The notes under the pieces are model-generated. The model ran no database searches. It worked only from the letters and a program-made list of their open reading frames with translations, and was not told where the DNA came from. Of a stretch of DNA of 36,692 bases, positions 16,081 to 23,990 are shown piece by piece (within the stretch, counting starts at the first letter, position 1; every line of letters begins with the position of its first letter). The DNA is from Bacteroidales bacterium (GTDB lineage: Bacteria > Bacteroidota > Bacteroidia > Bacteroidales > P3). The position numbers and the translations under genes were made by a program. The stretch lies in the NCBI GenBank assembly GCA_031272705.1, contig JAISTG010000064.1:1-36692 (forward strand), read 5' to 3'.

Positions 16081-18090
16081 ATGTATAGTAAAGTCAGGAT
16101 ATTGCTATTGTTCATTATGATTTTATTTTGTATGGTTTCGGTGGCTCAAACCGATAGCATAGATATGTTTTTTGCTGAATATGAAGCCGCAATACAAAAT
16201 AACAATCAACCTAAAAGTAAAAAAATAAATACCGAAACAATAGCCCAAAAGACCCTTGAAGCCGTTTATGCCACTAAAAGCGTGGAACGGCTAAATGATT
16301 TTTGCATAACCTTTTACAGAGAAGAGAAATACGTGACGGAAGCAAAAAGAATACGCGACAAATTAGCATTTGAACAGGCTCAAAACGCAGGAACAGTAAC
16401 GGCATATAAGGATTTCCTTGAACAATATCCTGATGCAATGCAAACAACGTTGGCTCAGTCATTTATAAATCAGGAAACATTGCAGCAATATATCACTGCA
16501 AAAAATACCGACAGCCTTTTGTCCTTTGCTAACAGCGTCAGCGACAAAACTTTATCACAAAAGGCGTTACAGGAAGCAGAAAAAATAATTTTTGAACAGG
16601 CTTTAACCGCCAACCAATCAGTTTCTTACGCCAACTATCTTGCGAAATACCCTGATGGAACGTACTCTACGATAGCCAAAGACAAGTATAACAAGGCTCT
16701 TATTAATGAAAACCTTCCCGATTACAAAGTTTCAACGCTCATAAACTTCCTAAAAAAGTATCCAAACCACCCTTCGTATCAACAACTCCTTGATACATTG
16801 CAATATATAGCCACAGAACGCACTTCTTACAAAGGTTTGCAATTCTGTAACGAAGCAAAACCAAAACAGGACAGCGTTTCAACATCGTTAAAAGCAGTTA
16901 CGAAAAATCCAAACGTAATTCCATTGCCACGAAAAATAATTAAAATTTACAAAGATGAAGTTTTAACGGCGTATATTCCTAAATTGCTTGATTCCATTGA
17001 TTTTACGGAGTTACAAAGTGCCTTTTCGGATGCCGATTTCTTTGTTTTCAATGATGGCAATGCGGTTCTGTTCGCATCAAACAGAGAAGACGGCTACGGA
17101 ACTGACGGATTGAAACTTACAAAGCTGGATACATTAAATTCTCCCTTTGATTTGTACGTCTCATTTAAGCAAAACGGACACTGGAAAGAGCCTTTGCTGC
17201 TACCGAAACCTGTTAATAATGAGTTCAATCAATGCAAGCCTGTTTTGAGTAAGGATAAGAAGATGCTTTTTTTCTCAAATGAATATCCCGAAACTTACGG
17301 AAACAGCGATATTTACCTGTCTTATCGCAGTGATACGAGCGATTGGCAAAACTGGAGTGTGCCTCTGCACCTGTCTTATCTGTTTAACACGAAGGGAAAT
17401 GACTTTGTGGTTGAGTATAACGATACTTCAATCATTGTAAAACAGGGTTTTAACGATGAAAAAGGTCAATTTAGACAACTGACAACCAAAAACGGTAACC
17501 CGATGTTCAGTTTCCGTTGCGGCAACGCAAAAGATATTAACGGGAAACCTGCTTCGGCAAGCATAATCATTGTAGATGAGGCAACTAACAAGCCTTTTGA
17601 TTCGGTAGAAAGCAACAGTAATACAGGTTTTTTTGCATTTCGCAAGCCCGAAAAGCCATTTGCTGTTGCAGGAGTGAAAAAAGGCTGCATTCCTGTTTTG
17701 TTACAAAGTCGGCAAACAGCGTCGGACAGCACCATAATTGCCATTCAACTAAATGAAATACAGATGCTTATCAGCAAAAACAAAATACAGACTTTGGATA
17801 TTCCGTTTGATGACAATGAAATGAAAAAACTGCCCGCCATAACTAAATTATACCTTCACTTTTTCGCACAGGAACTTATTGAAATGTCGCAAATAGTAAG
17901 CATTTCCGTCTTTTGCAACAGCGGATTGAAAGACCTATCACCACAGGAACTTGCTCAAAGCAGAGCAAATCTCATAAAGTCTGCTTTGATTGACGAAGGA
18001 ATGCCATCGGAACGCATTGTGGCTGTGGGCTTTGAATATAAGACAAAGTCAAAATGCAGAGTTGAGACAGGCTTTATTGAAAATCAATAG
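16081..18090 (+). CDS. Envelope protein with TPR-like, PD40 propeller and OmpA-like domains (PorE-like plan)
   Basis: 669 residues. A signal peptide ends near VSVAQ. Residues about 30-270 are helical, with repeated (F/Y)xKYP motifs (DFLEQYPDAMQ, NYLAKYPDG, NFLKKYPNHPS) resembling TPR-type repeats. Residues about 310-460 contain WD40-like PD40 segments (NAVLFASNREDGYGTDG, KKMLFFSNEYPETYGNSDIY). A carboxypeptidase-regulatory-like stretch follows (about 475-560, GKPASASIIIVDE). The C-terminus is a degenerate OmpA-like domain (LSPQELAQSRANLIKSALIDEGM, RIVAVGFE). The order matches PorE and related peptidoglycan-bound Bacteroidota proteins. A role in cell-wall anchoring or type IX secretion is inferred. 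Its end overlaps the converging WbqC gene by 17 nt. Confidence 0.75.
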   Translation: MYSKVRILLLFIMILFCMVSVAQTDSIDMFFAEYEAAIQNNNQPKSKKINTETIAQKTLEAVYATKSVERLNDFCITFYREEKYVTEAKRIRDKLAFEQAQNAGTVTAYKDFLEQYPDAMQTTLAQSFINQETLQQYITAKNTDSLLSFANSVSDKTLSQKALQEAEKIIFEQALTANQSVSYANYLAKYPDGTYSTIAKDKYNKALINENLPDYKVSTLINFLKKYPNHPSYQQLLDTLQYIATERTSYKGLQFCNEAKPKQDSVSTSLKAVTKNPNVIPLPRKIIKIYKDEVLTAYIPKLLDSIDFTELQSAFSDADFFVFNDGNAVLFASNREDGYGTDGLKLTKLDTLNSPFDLYVSFKQNGHWKEPLLLPKPVNNEFNQCKPVLSKDKKMLFFSNEYPETYGNSDIYLSYRSDTSDWQNWSVPLHLSYLFNTKGNDFVVEYNDTSIIVKQGFNDEKGQFRQLTTKNGNPMFSFRCGNAKDINGKPASASIIIVDEATNKPFDSVESNSNTGFFAFRKPEKPFAVAGVKKGCIPVLLQSRQTASDSTIIAIQLNEIQMLISKNKIQTLDIPFDDNEMKKLPAITKLYLHFFAQELIEMSQIVSISVFCNSGLKDLSPQELAQSRANLIKSALIDEGMPSERIVAVGFEYKTKSKCRVETGFIENQ

Positions 18091-18706
18091 TCTGCAAGTA
18101 CGTTTCGCCCTCACGTCCCAAAGAAAAAAGCAGGTCAAGAAAAGAAAGATTTTGACAGAACCCTAATTTAGCGGAAAAACATTGAAGATATGGCGGAAAG
18201 AAACCTTGTTCCGTTCCCTGATTTTGAACCTTAAAAACTGTACGATAGTCATTTGCGTACTGTGTTACGTAATCCCGTGAAAGCGAAACGGCAGCAGGTA
18301 TCGCAAAAACCCTGCAACAAAAGTCCAAAATCTCATTATTCAAATCCAAAAGCAAGTCATAACGCCTTGAAAAAAAAGGAAATATCTCTTCTTCAAAGTA
18401 TTCAAAAAACGGACTCTTGCTATAAGCAGAACAAATTGCACGCCAATGCTTACGATTCCACGCTTCAGCATACGAGATTTGTATTTCGTTGGTTTTTTGC
18501 TTTGTTAAATGACTGCGTTTCAAGGGAATAATTAGTGGTTGCACTCCATTGGCAGCCTGAATGTAGGTTCGGTTGCGATAGGTCTGCTTTTCAAAAGTCT
18601 CAAAAGCCTCTATAACAGCCTCTTTGTACCTTCTCAAAGTAGCAAGATAAGCAATGGAAGGACAGAAGACTGTTGAAAAAATTGCAATGTTTGAATCCGA
18701 TTTCAT
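18074..18706 (-). CDS. WbqC-like family protein
   Basis: 210 residues from the ATG at 18706. The sequence has the WbqC-like features: IFSTVFCPSIAYLATLRRY near the N-terminus, YRNRTYIQAANGVQPLIIPLKR, the EIQISYAEAWNRKHWRAICSAYSKSPFFEYFEEEI block, and YLQCF near the end. The family is linked to polysaccharide or lipoprotein loci, but its activity is not established. The ATG is only 4 nt past the -7 box TATCTTTG (18718-18711), so the mRNA should be leaderless; an upstream in-frame ATG at 18730 lies ahead of the box and cannot be the start. No polysaccharide genes are adjacent. Confidence 0.88.
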   Translation of the reverse strand: MKSDSNIAIFSTVFCPSIAYLATLRRYKEAVIEAFETFEKQTYRNRTYIQAANGVQPLIIPLKRSHLTKQKTNEIQISYAEAWNRKHWRAICSAYSKSPFFEYFEEEIFPFFSRRYDLLLDLNNEILDFCCRVFAIPAAVSLSRDYVTQYANDYRTVFKVQNQGTEQGFFPPYLQCFSAKLGFCQNLSFLDLLFSLGREGETYLQTIDFQ

Positions 18707-18710
18707 AGTG

Positions 18711-18718
18711 CAAAGATA
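18711..18718 (-). promoter_or_regulatory. -7 box TATCTTTG giving a leaderless WbqC transcript
   Basis: The box ends 4 nt before the ATG at 18706, so the expected start site falls on or next to the ATG. Confidence 0.65.
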
Positions 18719-18750
18719 TAAAAATTCCAAACAGTATCCTGATTTCGTAT

Positions 18751-18896
18751 AATTTGATTCCGGATTACTGTAATTTGATTATAGAAAATTAGAATCAAAT
18801 TACAGCGTTCCGGAATCAAATTATAGAATTCTATAATCAAGTTCTAGCGTTCTGTAATTTGATTCTAATTTTCTATAATCAAATTACAGAAGTTAC
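18751..18896. repeat. AT-rich 21-bp palindromic repeat array C (7 units)
   Basis: Units begin at 18751, 18772, 18793, 18814, 18835, 18856 and 18877. Spacers are AATTTGATT or AATCAAATT (one AATCAAGTT); 12-mers include the perfect palindrome ATAGAATTCTAT and ACAGCGTTCCGG. Five consecutive units match array D almost base for base. It fills part of the 390-nt gap between WbqC and hepT. Confidence 0.9.
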
Positions 18897-18979
18897 AGAC
18901 TTTGATATAAGGCGTTGAATGACTAAAATCAAAGAGCAAAAGAAAAATAGAAAATATCCGATATACATTATGAATATGC

Positions 18980-19096
18980 CTAACGGTCGAAAGTTACGAT
19001 GAATTTTACTCTCTGTTTGTCAATATCGTAAAAAGAAAGAAATATACGATATTTGCCAACAATCAATGGATAATTGATATAAATACTGATTGAATT
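18980..19096 (-). pseudogene. Possible relic of a RelE/ParE-type toxin C-terminus
   Basis: Directly after the hepT stop and in the same frame, 38 sense codons read NSISIYINYPLIVGKYRI and on to VKFIVTFDR before a stop. The pattern (GKYRIF... strand, acidic turn, VKFIVTFDR strand) resembles the last strands of RelE/ParE toxins, where a GKYR(I/V) segment is usual. There is no start codon. The match is by eye and short, so it may be chance. Confidence 0.3.
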
Positions 19097-19468
19097 TTAC
19101 AGAATATCGTCCAACATCTTTTGTATTATTCTTTCAAGAAGCGGTATATCTTCTTTTACTATTCTAATGATTTCCTCTGCATCAACATCAAAATAATGAT
19201 GAACTATTATATCTCTTAATCCCATTACTCCCTTCCATTCTATTGTTGGATATTGTTGCAAAAACTGTTTATTTGTGTGTTTATCCAAATTTTTAATACT
19301 TTCGCCTACTGCAATCAATTTCATACAGATGCTGTCAAGAACAGTCATTCCATAAGGCGAAGAATAGAAATCATCGGCATTGTTTATTGCTTTTGTGCGT
19401 TCGGTTATTGTCTGTAACGACTCATAAATTTGCTTCAATACATCAGCAATCAATTCTTTATTAAACAT
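19097..19468 (-). CDS. hepT: HepT-like ribonuclease toxin (DUF86)
   Basis: 123 residues from the ATG at 19468, all-helical. The HEPN RNase motif R-x4-H is present at Arg85 and His90, with Tyr92 close behind (LRDIIVHHYFDVD), the Tyr being in the position AMPylated by the antitoxin in characterised pairs. The upstream ATG at 19486 lies inside mntA and is less likely. The gene overlaps the end of mntA by 8 nt, the usual arrangement of MntA-HepT toxin-antitoxin operons. HepT cleaves RNA when unmodified; MntA blocks it by AMPylation (known for the family). All key residues look intact, so the pair is probably active. Confidence 0.9.
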   Translation of the reverse strand: MFNKELIADVLKQIYESLQTITERTKAINNADDFYSSPYGMTVLDSICMKLIAVGESIKNLDKHTNKQFLQQYPTIEWKGVMGLRDIIVHHYFDVDAEEIIRIVKEDIPLLERIIQKMLDDIL

Positions 19469-19754
19469 AAATACCTTCCTTTTCAATTATCTTTTTCAAT
19501 ACAGGGTTCATTCTTTCTCTTAACCTCACAACATCAACCCTATTTTGCAACAATTCTTCGAGTTCTGTTTTTATCATAGCCAAAGCACAAAAACCATTTA
19601 AAGAACCAACTATATAAATATCTATATCACTTTCTTCTGTTTGAGTTTCCCGTGCAAGAGAGCCAAATAAGCCAATTTTTTCAATGCCATATTTAGATGC
19701 TCTGGTTGCTTTATAATCTCTTAACAGATTTAATGCTTGTTGTTGTGTTATCAT
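19461..19754 (-). CDS. mntA: MntA-like minimal nucleotidyltransferase antitoxin
   Basis: 97 residues, the usual size of a minimal nucleotidyltransferase. The signature GSx10DxD is complete: Gly31-Ser32, then Asp43 and Asp45 (GSLARETQTEESDIDI), with the third acidic residue probably in NRVDVV. In characterised pairs it transfers AMP onto the HepT tyrosine and neutralises it. It precedes hepT with an overlap of 8 nt. Only 20 nt separate it from the retropepsin-YD gene upstream on the same strand, so all three may share a transcript; no separate promoter is evident in that gap. Confidence 0.92.
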   Translation of the reverse strand: MITQQQALNLLRDYKATRASKYGIEKIGLFGSLARETQTEESDIDIYIVGSLNGFCALAMIKTELEELLQNRVDVVRLRERMNPVLKKIIEKEGIYV

Positions 19755-19774
19755 TTTTTGACTCTCTTTTTTAG

Positions 19775-21253
19775 TTATAATGTATTATCATAATGAACCT
19801 CACCTATCAATCTGTTTTGCTCATCATATTTATACAAGTGTATTGTTTTACTTCCTTGCTCGAACTCGCTTGTTGTTTTTCTTAAATTTCCTAATTCGTC
19901 ATAATAATAGATCCGAGTCCAATATACTTTATCATTACCTGAATAAGCACTCTCTTTAATTAATTTTCCATCAACATTATATTTATAATAATGACGTGGT
20001 GTATCGTCGTCATAGAAACAAGTTTTTTCTACCATATTATTATTGGTATTATATTTATATTGTTCAGACCCCCTTAAACCATTTTTTTTTATAACATTCC
20101 CTTTTTCATCATATAAATATAAATAAGTGTAGAATTCTTTATTCTCTCCATCTATATTTTCAGAATACTCTTTTGTACAATAACCTTTGTCGTTATATTC
20201 AAAATTTCTTATATAACCAGATTGTAAAAAGCCATCCAGATAAAAACTTACTTTCATTTGCTTAAAATACCACCTGCAAATGGAATGTTCATACCCTCCT
20301 TTTATATTATCTTTTATATCTTCCGTTTGTAGTTTTTCTACAATTGCTACATCTATAAGACTATCGTATGCATAAATACATACCATTGAATCAAATTTAT
20401 TTGATTCAAAATAATTGTATGATACATGCTTTGTAACGTCCCCATATTTATTATATTCAAAATATTGGTCCAAATCACAATATGCTCCAAAAGCAGCAAC
20501 ATACCAATTATTGATATTTAGATAATCATAAAGATTAGTCCCTGTGTGTCGCATCCCTTTTCTCACTATATTAAAAGAATTATCATATTCCTCATAATTA
20601 TATTTGGAACTTCGTCTAACATTCCCTTTATAAACATAATCTATTTTATAGCGAAGGTTATCCACAGATTCTCTAAACTTTCTTTCAACTTTTTGCTCTT
20701 CTTTTGGTTCATTCGGTTTTGCTTCTTCTTTTAGTTCTGCCACAGTGTTACTCTTTTGATTTTTGAAAGTTAAAACCCCACCTTCACTATAACTAAAATT
20801 ATAATCACCTGCCTGCTGTATGGCTGTCTGTCCAAACAGCAATGAAGCCTGCGGGTAGTCTGCTGAAATTTTTCCGGCAGGGGCAACTCCCGCTTTAACG
20901 TTATACAACTTTATTGTATCTCCTTCCGAGTTCATTATTCTTATTTCTCGTAAAGAAACGGTTTTACATTCCATTGAATTTCCACCTGCAACTGTATATA
21001 ACCGAGATACACCTATGTCACTCTGGCTTATATAGCCATGCGCAAGCATAAAATTAAACTCGGTTTCAGATATAAGTACTTCATCTGCTCCGGTATCAAA
21101 TACAAAACCATTTACGTTAAGTCCGTTTATAGAAGAATAAGGAAATACAAAACTATTTACCACCTTATTCATTTTGATTTTAACCTGTGTCATTACCATA
21201 AAAGGCAAGCACAATAAGGTTATTACTACTATAAATTGTTTTCTTTTTTTCAT
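19775..21253 (-). CDS. Secreted retropepsin-like aspartic protease fused to YD-like repeats
   Basis: 492 residues with a signal peptide ending near VMTQ. Residues about 25-165 are a retropepsin-like domain: active-site FDTGADEVLIS (Asp53-Thr54-Gly55), a flap-like region (VAGGNSMECKTV), and a C-terminal SLLFGQTAIQQ segment. After a Lys/Glu/Pro-rich linker, residues about 195-490 are rich in Tyr-containing repeats (FEYNDKGYCTKEY, LYDEKGNVIKK, YYDELGNLRKTT, YKYDEQNRLIGEV) like YD/Rhs or MORN-like wraps. One Asp per chain means it would work as a dimer. The combination is unusual. It is followed closely by mntA-hepT. Confidence 0.75.
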   Translation of the reverse strand: MKKRKQFIVVITLLCLPFMVMTQVKIKMNKVVNSFVFPYSSINGLNVNGFVFDTGADEVLISETEFNFMLAHGYISQSDIGVSRLYTVAGGNSMECKTVSLREIRIMNSEGDTIKLYNVKAGVAPAGKISADYPQASLLFGQTAIQQAGDYNFSYSEGGVLTFKNQKSNTVAELKEEAKPNEPKEEQKVERKFRESVDNLRYKIDYVYKGNVRRSSKYNYEEYDNSFNIVRKGMRHTGTNLYDYLNINNWYVAAFGAYCDLDQYFEYNKYGDVTKHVSYNYFESNKFDSMVCIYAYDSLIDVAIVEKLQTEDIKDNIKGGYEHSICRWYFKQMKVSFYLDGFLQSGYIRNFEYNDKGYCTKEYSENIDGENKEFYTYLYLYDEKGNVIKKNGLRGSEQYKYNTNNNMVEKTCFYDDDTPRHYYKYNVDGKLIKESAYSGNDKVYWTRIYYYDELGNLRKTTSEFEQGSKTIHLYKYDEQNRLIGEVHYDNTL

Positions 21254-21277
21254 CTCTTTTAATTATGTTTAGGCTTG

Positions 21278-21285
21278 CAAAAATA
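21278..21285 (-). promoter_or_regulatory. -7 box TATTTTTG of the retropepsin gene
   Basis: It lies on the minus strand 24 nt before the ATG at 21253. No -33 TTG is seen at standard distance. Confidence 0.45.
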
Positions 21286-21372
21286 ATAATTTAGTTTGAA
21301 TTGATAAAATAAATATTAAATTTGTTGTTTAATTTTTCAAAACATAATTTATTATTATGTATAATGCTTTCC

Positions 21373-21452
21373 CTTTGTATGCTGTGCTGTCCTGCGGAAT
21401 TGTTTTGAGAACGTACCAACAAAACGCCAAATAAAAGAATCGGCATACAAAG
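21373..21452. repeat. Nested inverted repeats in a divergent intergenic region
   Basis: CTTTGTATGC (21373-21382) is exactly complementary to GCATACAAAG (21443-21452), and inside it GTTTTG/CAAAAC form a second pair. This stretch is slightly more GC-rich than the flanks. It lies within the 526-nt gap between the retropepsin and subtilisin genes, which otherwise holds two promoters and array D. Confidence 0.5.
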
Positions 21453-21572
21453 CAATCAAGTACTTAAAAATAGAGATTTGTTCTATATTTCTTTGTAAGG
21501 AGATGCTAATAGGCTAATTTCTTTCATTATTCTTTCAGTTACGAAAAATACTTGTCGTTCTTAAAAAAATAG

Positions 21573-21690
21573 AATTTGATTATAGAAAATTAGAATCAAA
21601 TTACAGCGTTCCGGAATCAAATTATAAAATTCTATAATCAAGTTCTAGCGTTCTGTAATTTGATTCTAATTTTACGGAAGCAAGTTTTAG
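21573..21690. repeat. AT-rich 21-bp palindromic repeat array D (5 units plus decayed sixth)
   Basis: Units begin at 21573, 21594, 21615, 21636 and 21657, with a diverged AAGCAAGTT unit at 21678. Order and sequence of the 12-mers (ATAGAAAATTAG, ACAGCGTTCCGG, ATAAAATTCTAT, CTAGCGTTCTGT) repeat those of array C with very few changes, which indicates a recent copy. It lies upstream of the subtilisin promoter. Confidence 0.9.
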
Positions 21691-21707
21691 AAAAATAAAA
21701 TGCAAAT

Positions 21708-21740
21708 TTGACCATCTTAAATAAAAAAATAATATCTTTG
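21708..21740 (+). promoter_or_regulatory. Promoter (TTG / TATCTTTG) of the subtilisin gene
   Basis: TTG at 21708-21710 and TATCTTTG at 21733-21740, spacer 22 nt, with about 35 nt of leader to the ATG at 21780. Confidence 0.65.
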
Positions 21741-21779
21741 CAACCTGATTTCATAACCATAAATTAAAATAATAAAGAA

Positions 21780-23924
21780 ATGAAAAAACAAATTGTATTA
21801 TTTATGTTAGTCGTTGGTTCTCTTACTTTAACGGCTCAAAATGTTGGACTTAACCTTCGCAGTTTTATGTCTGCCGGAGGTAAAAGCGAAAGTTTGTCCC
21901 GTGTGGATAAATTCGCATTGCGACTCATTGATAATAAGGAGTATGCGGCTATTTTAATGAAACTTAAGCCCAATGCGAAAACAGATAAACTTGTATCGCT
22001 CAATTGTATCATCAGTTCAAAGGCTGGTAATATCTATAATGTGCTTGTACCGCTTGAAAACATTGAAAAAGTAATTGCTTTACAGGATATTGTTGAAATA
22101 GATATGGCTCGCAAGGTCGGCGTTCCCAATCTCAAAAATGCCACACAGGACATTAACGCCGATTATGTGCAGCAAGGGTTAGACCTTCCTCAGGGATACA
22201 CAGGCAGAAACGTCATAATAGGTGATGTGGATTGGGGTATTGATTACACTCATCCGGTCTTTTACGATACGTCAATGACCGATTATCGTATTCTTGCGGC
22301 ATGGGATCAGTTTCGAAACGGCGGAACACCACCTTCGGGATACTCTTACGGTACTTTGCTTGAAGGTAAAGATGCCTTACTTGCAGCAGGTTGTGATACC
22401 AATAACATATATGATTTGGGTAATCACGCAACACATGTCGGCGGAATAATGGGTGGAGCCGGTGCAGGCACACAATACAGAGGTATTGCTTACAATGCCG
22501 ACCTGCTTTTCGCCACTTGGCTCATTGACGAAAGCGGAGCATTGGACGCTTACAGTTGGATGCGGGACGTAGCCAAAGCAACAGGAAAACGATTGGTGAT
22601 AAACAACAGTTGGGGCATTTATTACTTCGGTCAAATGGACGGAACGTCTATGTTTGATCAGTTTGTCAGCAATCTGTCAGAGGAAGACAGTGTAATTTTT
22701 ACTTCATCTGCGGGTAACAATGGGGACGTTAATTTTCATATAGCGGCACATTTTGAACAACAGGATACGCTTTCAAGTCAGTTTTCCTTCAATTTTCCAA
22801 CGCCTTACAGCGAACACTACTGGGGAGAGACTATAAGCCTGACTGGAGACAGCGTTACAGGTTTTGCAAGTCGCATTATGCTTTACGGAAACGCTATGGA
22901 CACCTTATTTATCAGTGATTGGGTAAGCACTTATGACGAATCGCTAATACCAATAAGCGTTTTCATAACGCCAAACGGCGACAGCCTTATTTATGGAGCG
23001 GTTTCTGCTTCGCTTGACGGCGGAAGACCTTCGCAGGAGTGGGAAGTACGACTCTCAAACTACAATCTGTCAGCCTATCGTACGGTTTTGCAGATTGCAG
23101 CCGAAGAAGGAACGGTACATGCTTGGAATGTAGCGGCATTAAGCACTGGTGTAGGTAACTGGGGTTTGCCTTTCAGTTCATTATTTCCTGATTTCATAGT
23201 TGGTGATAATCATTACGGTATTGGCGAACCTGCTATCGGAAACGGTATGATTGCCGTTGCTGCTCACAACAGCGGAAGACGCAACTCCTCATCGGCACAA
23301 AGCAACATTGCAGGCTTCTCAAGCAGAGGTCCAAACCTTTCAGGAGCATTAAAACCTGAGATTTCAGCACCGGGAATGGCTGTTATATCCGCCTATTCTT
23401 CATTTTCAACCGATTCTTACAACCCAACAACAACCGTAGAGTTTAATGGACGTACCTATCCTTTTGTTTCCGCTTCAGGAACGTCAATGTCGTGTCCAAT
23501 GGTATCGGGTACGGTGGCTCTGATGCTTGAAGCCAATCCAACCTTAACTCCTTCGGAAGTAAGAGAAATACTGCTTCAGACTGCCAGAACGGATTCCTAC
23601 ACGGGTAGTGTGCCGAATTACACTTGGGGATGGGGCAAAACGGATGCTCATGCTGCAGTAAAAGAGGCTATAAACAGAGTAGGATTAAGCAAAATCAACA
23701 ATGATGACGGAGTTAAACTCTTTCCAAATCCCGCAGGTAACATTGTAATTGTGGAAAGTAAAGATTTAATAAAATCAATTAAGGTTTTTGACGTAACAGG
23801 CAGGGAATTAAGCATTGAAAGGCAAGCAAACGCTATTGATTTATCTGCTTTGGACACAGGGATTTACTTTTTTAATATATGTTTTGATAATTATAATTTG
23901 ACAAAAAAAGTAATTAAAAGATAG
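21780..23924 (+). CDS. Secreted subtilisin-like S8 protease with type IX secretion tail
   Basis: 714 residues. Signal peptide ends near LTAQ; residues about 40-125 look like an inhibitor-type propeptide. The catalytic triad is visible: Asp151 (GDVDWGIDY; Trp replaces the usual Thr/Ser after the Asp), His216 (GNHATHVGG) and Ser569 (SGTSMSCPMVSG), with oxyanion Asn in SSAGNNG. About 170 residues are inserted between the Asn and Ser blocks, as in large Bacteroidota subtilases. The last ~75 residues are a Por-secretion C-terminal domain (VKLFPNPAGN ... KSIKVFDVTGREL ... LDTGIYFFNI ... KKVIKR). It should be exported by the type IX system and attached to or released from the surface. Confidence 0.95.
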   Translation: MKKQIVLFMLVVGSLTLTAQNVGLNLRSFMSAGGKSESLSRVDKFALRLIDNKEYAAILMKLKPNAKTDKLVSLNCIISSKAGNIYNVLVPLENIEKVIALQDIVEIDMARKVGVPNLKNATQDINADYVQQGLDLPQGYTGRNVIIGDVDWGIDYTHPVFYDTSMTDYRILAAWDQFRNGGTPPSGYSYGTLLEGKDALLAAGCDTNNIYDLGNHATHVGGIMGGAGAGTQYRGIAYNADLLFATWLIDESGALDAYSWMRDVAKATGKRLVINNSWGIYYFGQMDGTSMFDQFVSNLSEEDSVIFTSSAGNNGDVNFHIAAHFEQQDTLSSQFSFNFPTPYSEHYWGETISLTGDSVTGFASRIMLYGNAMDTLFISDWVSTYDESLIPISVFITPNGDSLIYGAVSASLDGGRPSQEWEVRLSNYNLSAYRTVLQIAAEEGTVHAWNVAALSTGVGNWGLPFSSLFPDFIVGDNHYGIGEPAIGNGMIAVAAHNSGRRNSSSAQSNIAGFSSRGPNLSGALKPEISAPGMAVISAYSSFSTDSYNPTTTVEFNGRTYPFVSASGTSMSCPMVSGTVALMLEANPTLTPSEVREILLQTARTDSYTGSVPNYTWGWGKTDAHAAVKEAINRVGLSKINNDDGVKLFPNPAGNIVIVESKDLIKSIKVFDVTGRELSIERQANAIDLSALDTGIYFFNICFDNYNLTKKVIKR

Positions 23925-23942
23925 AAAATCAAAAAAAAGTAT

Positions 23943-23950
23943 TACCTTTG
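23943..23950 (+). promoter_or_regulatory. -7 box TACCTTTG of gcvH
   Basis: It precedes the ATG at 23991 by 40 nt; no TTG at standard spacing is seen. Confidence 0.6.
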
Positions 23951-23990
23951 CACACTTGAAAATCATAAAATAAACAAATACAAATAACAA

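Noticed and set aside
18961-19096. Full toxin gene between array C and hepT
   Set aside because: Only 38 codons without a start are open; reported as a possible relic, not a gene.
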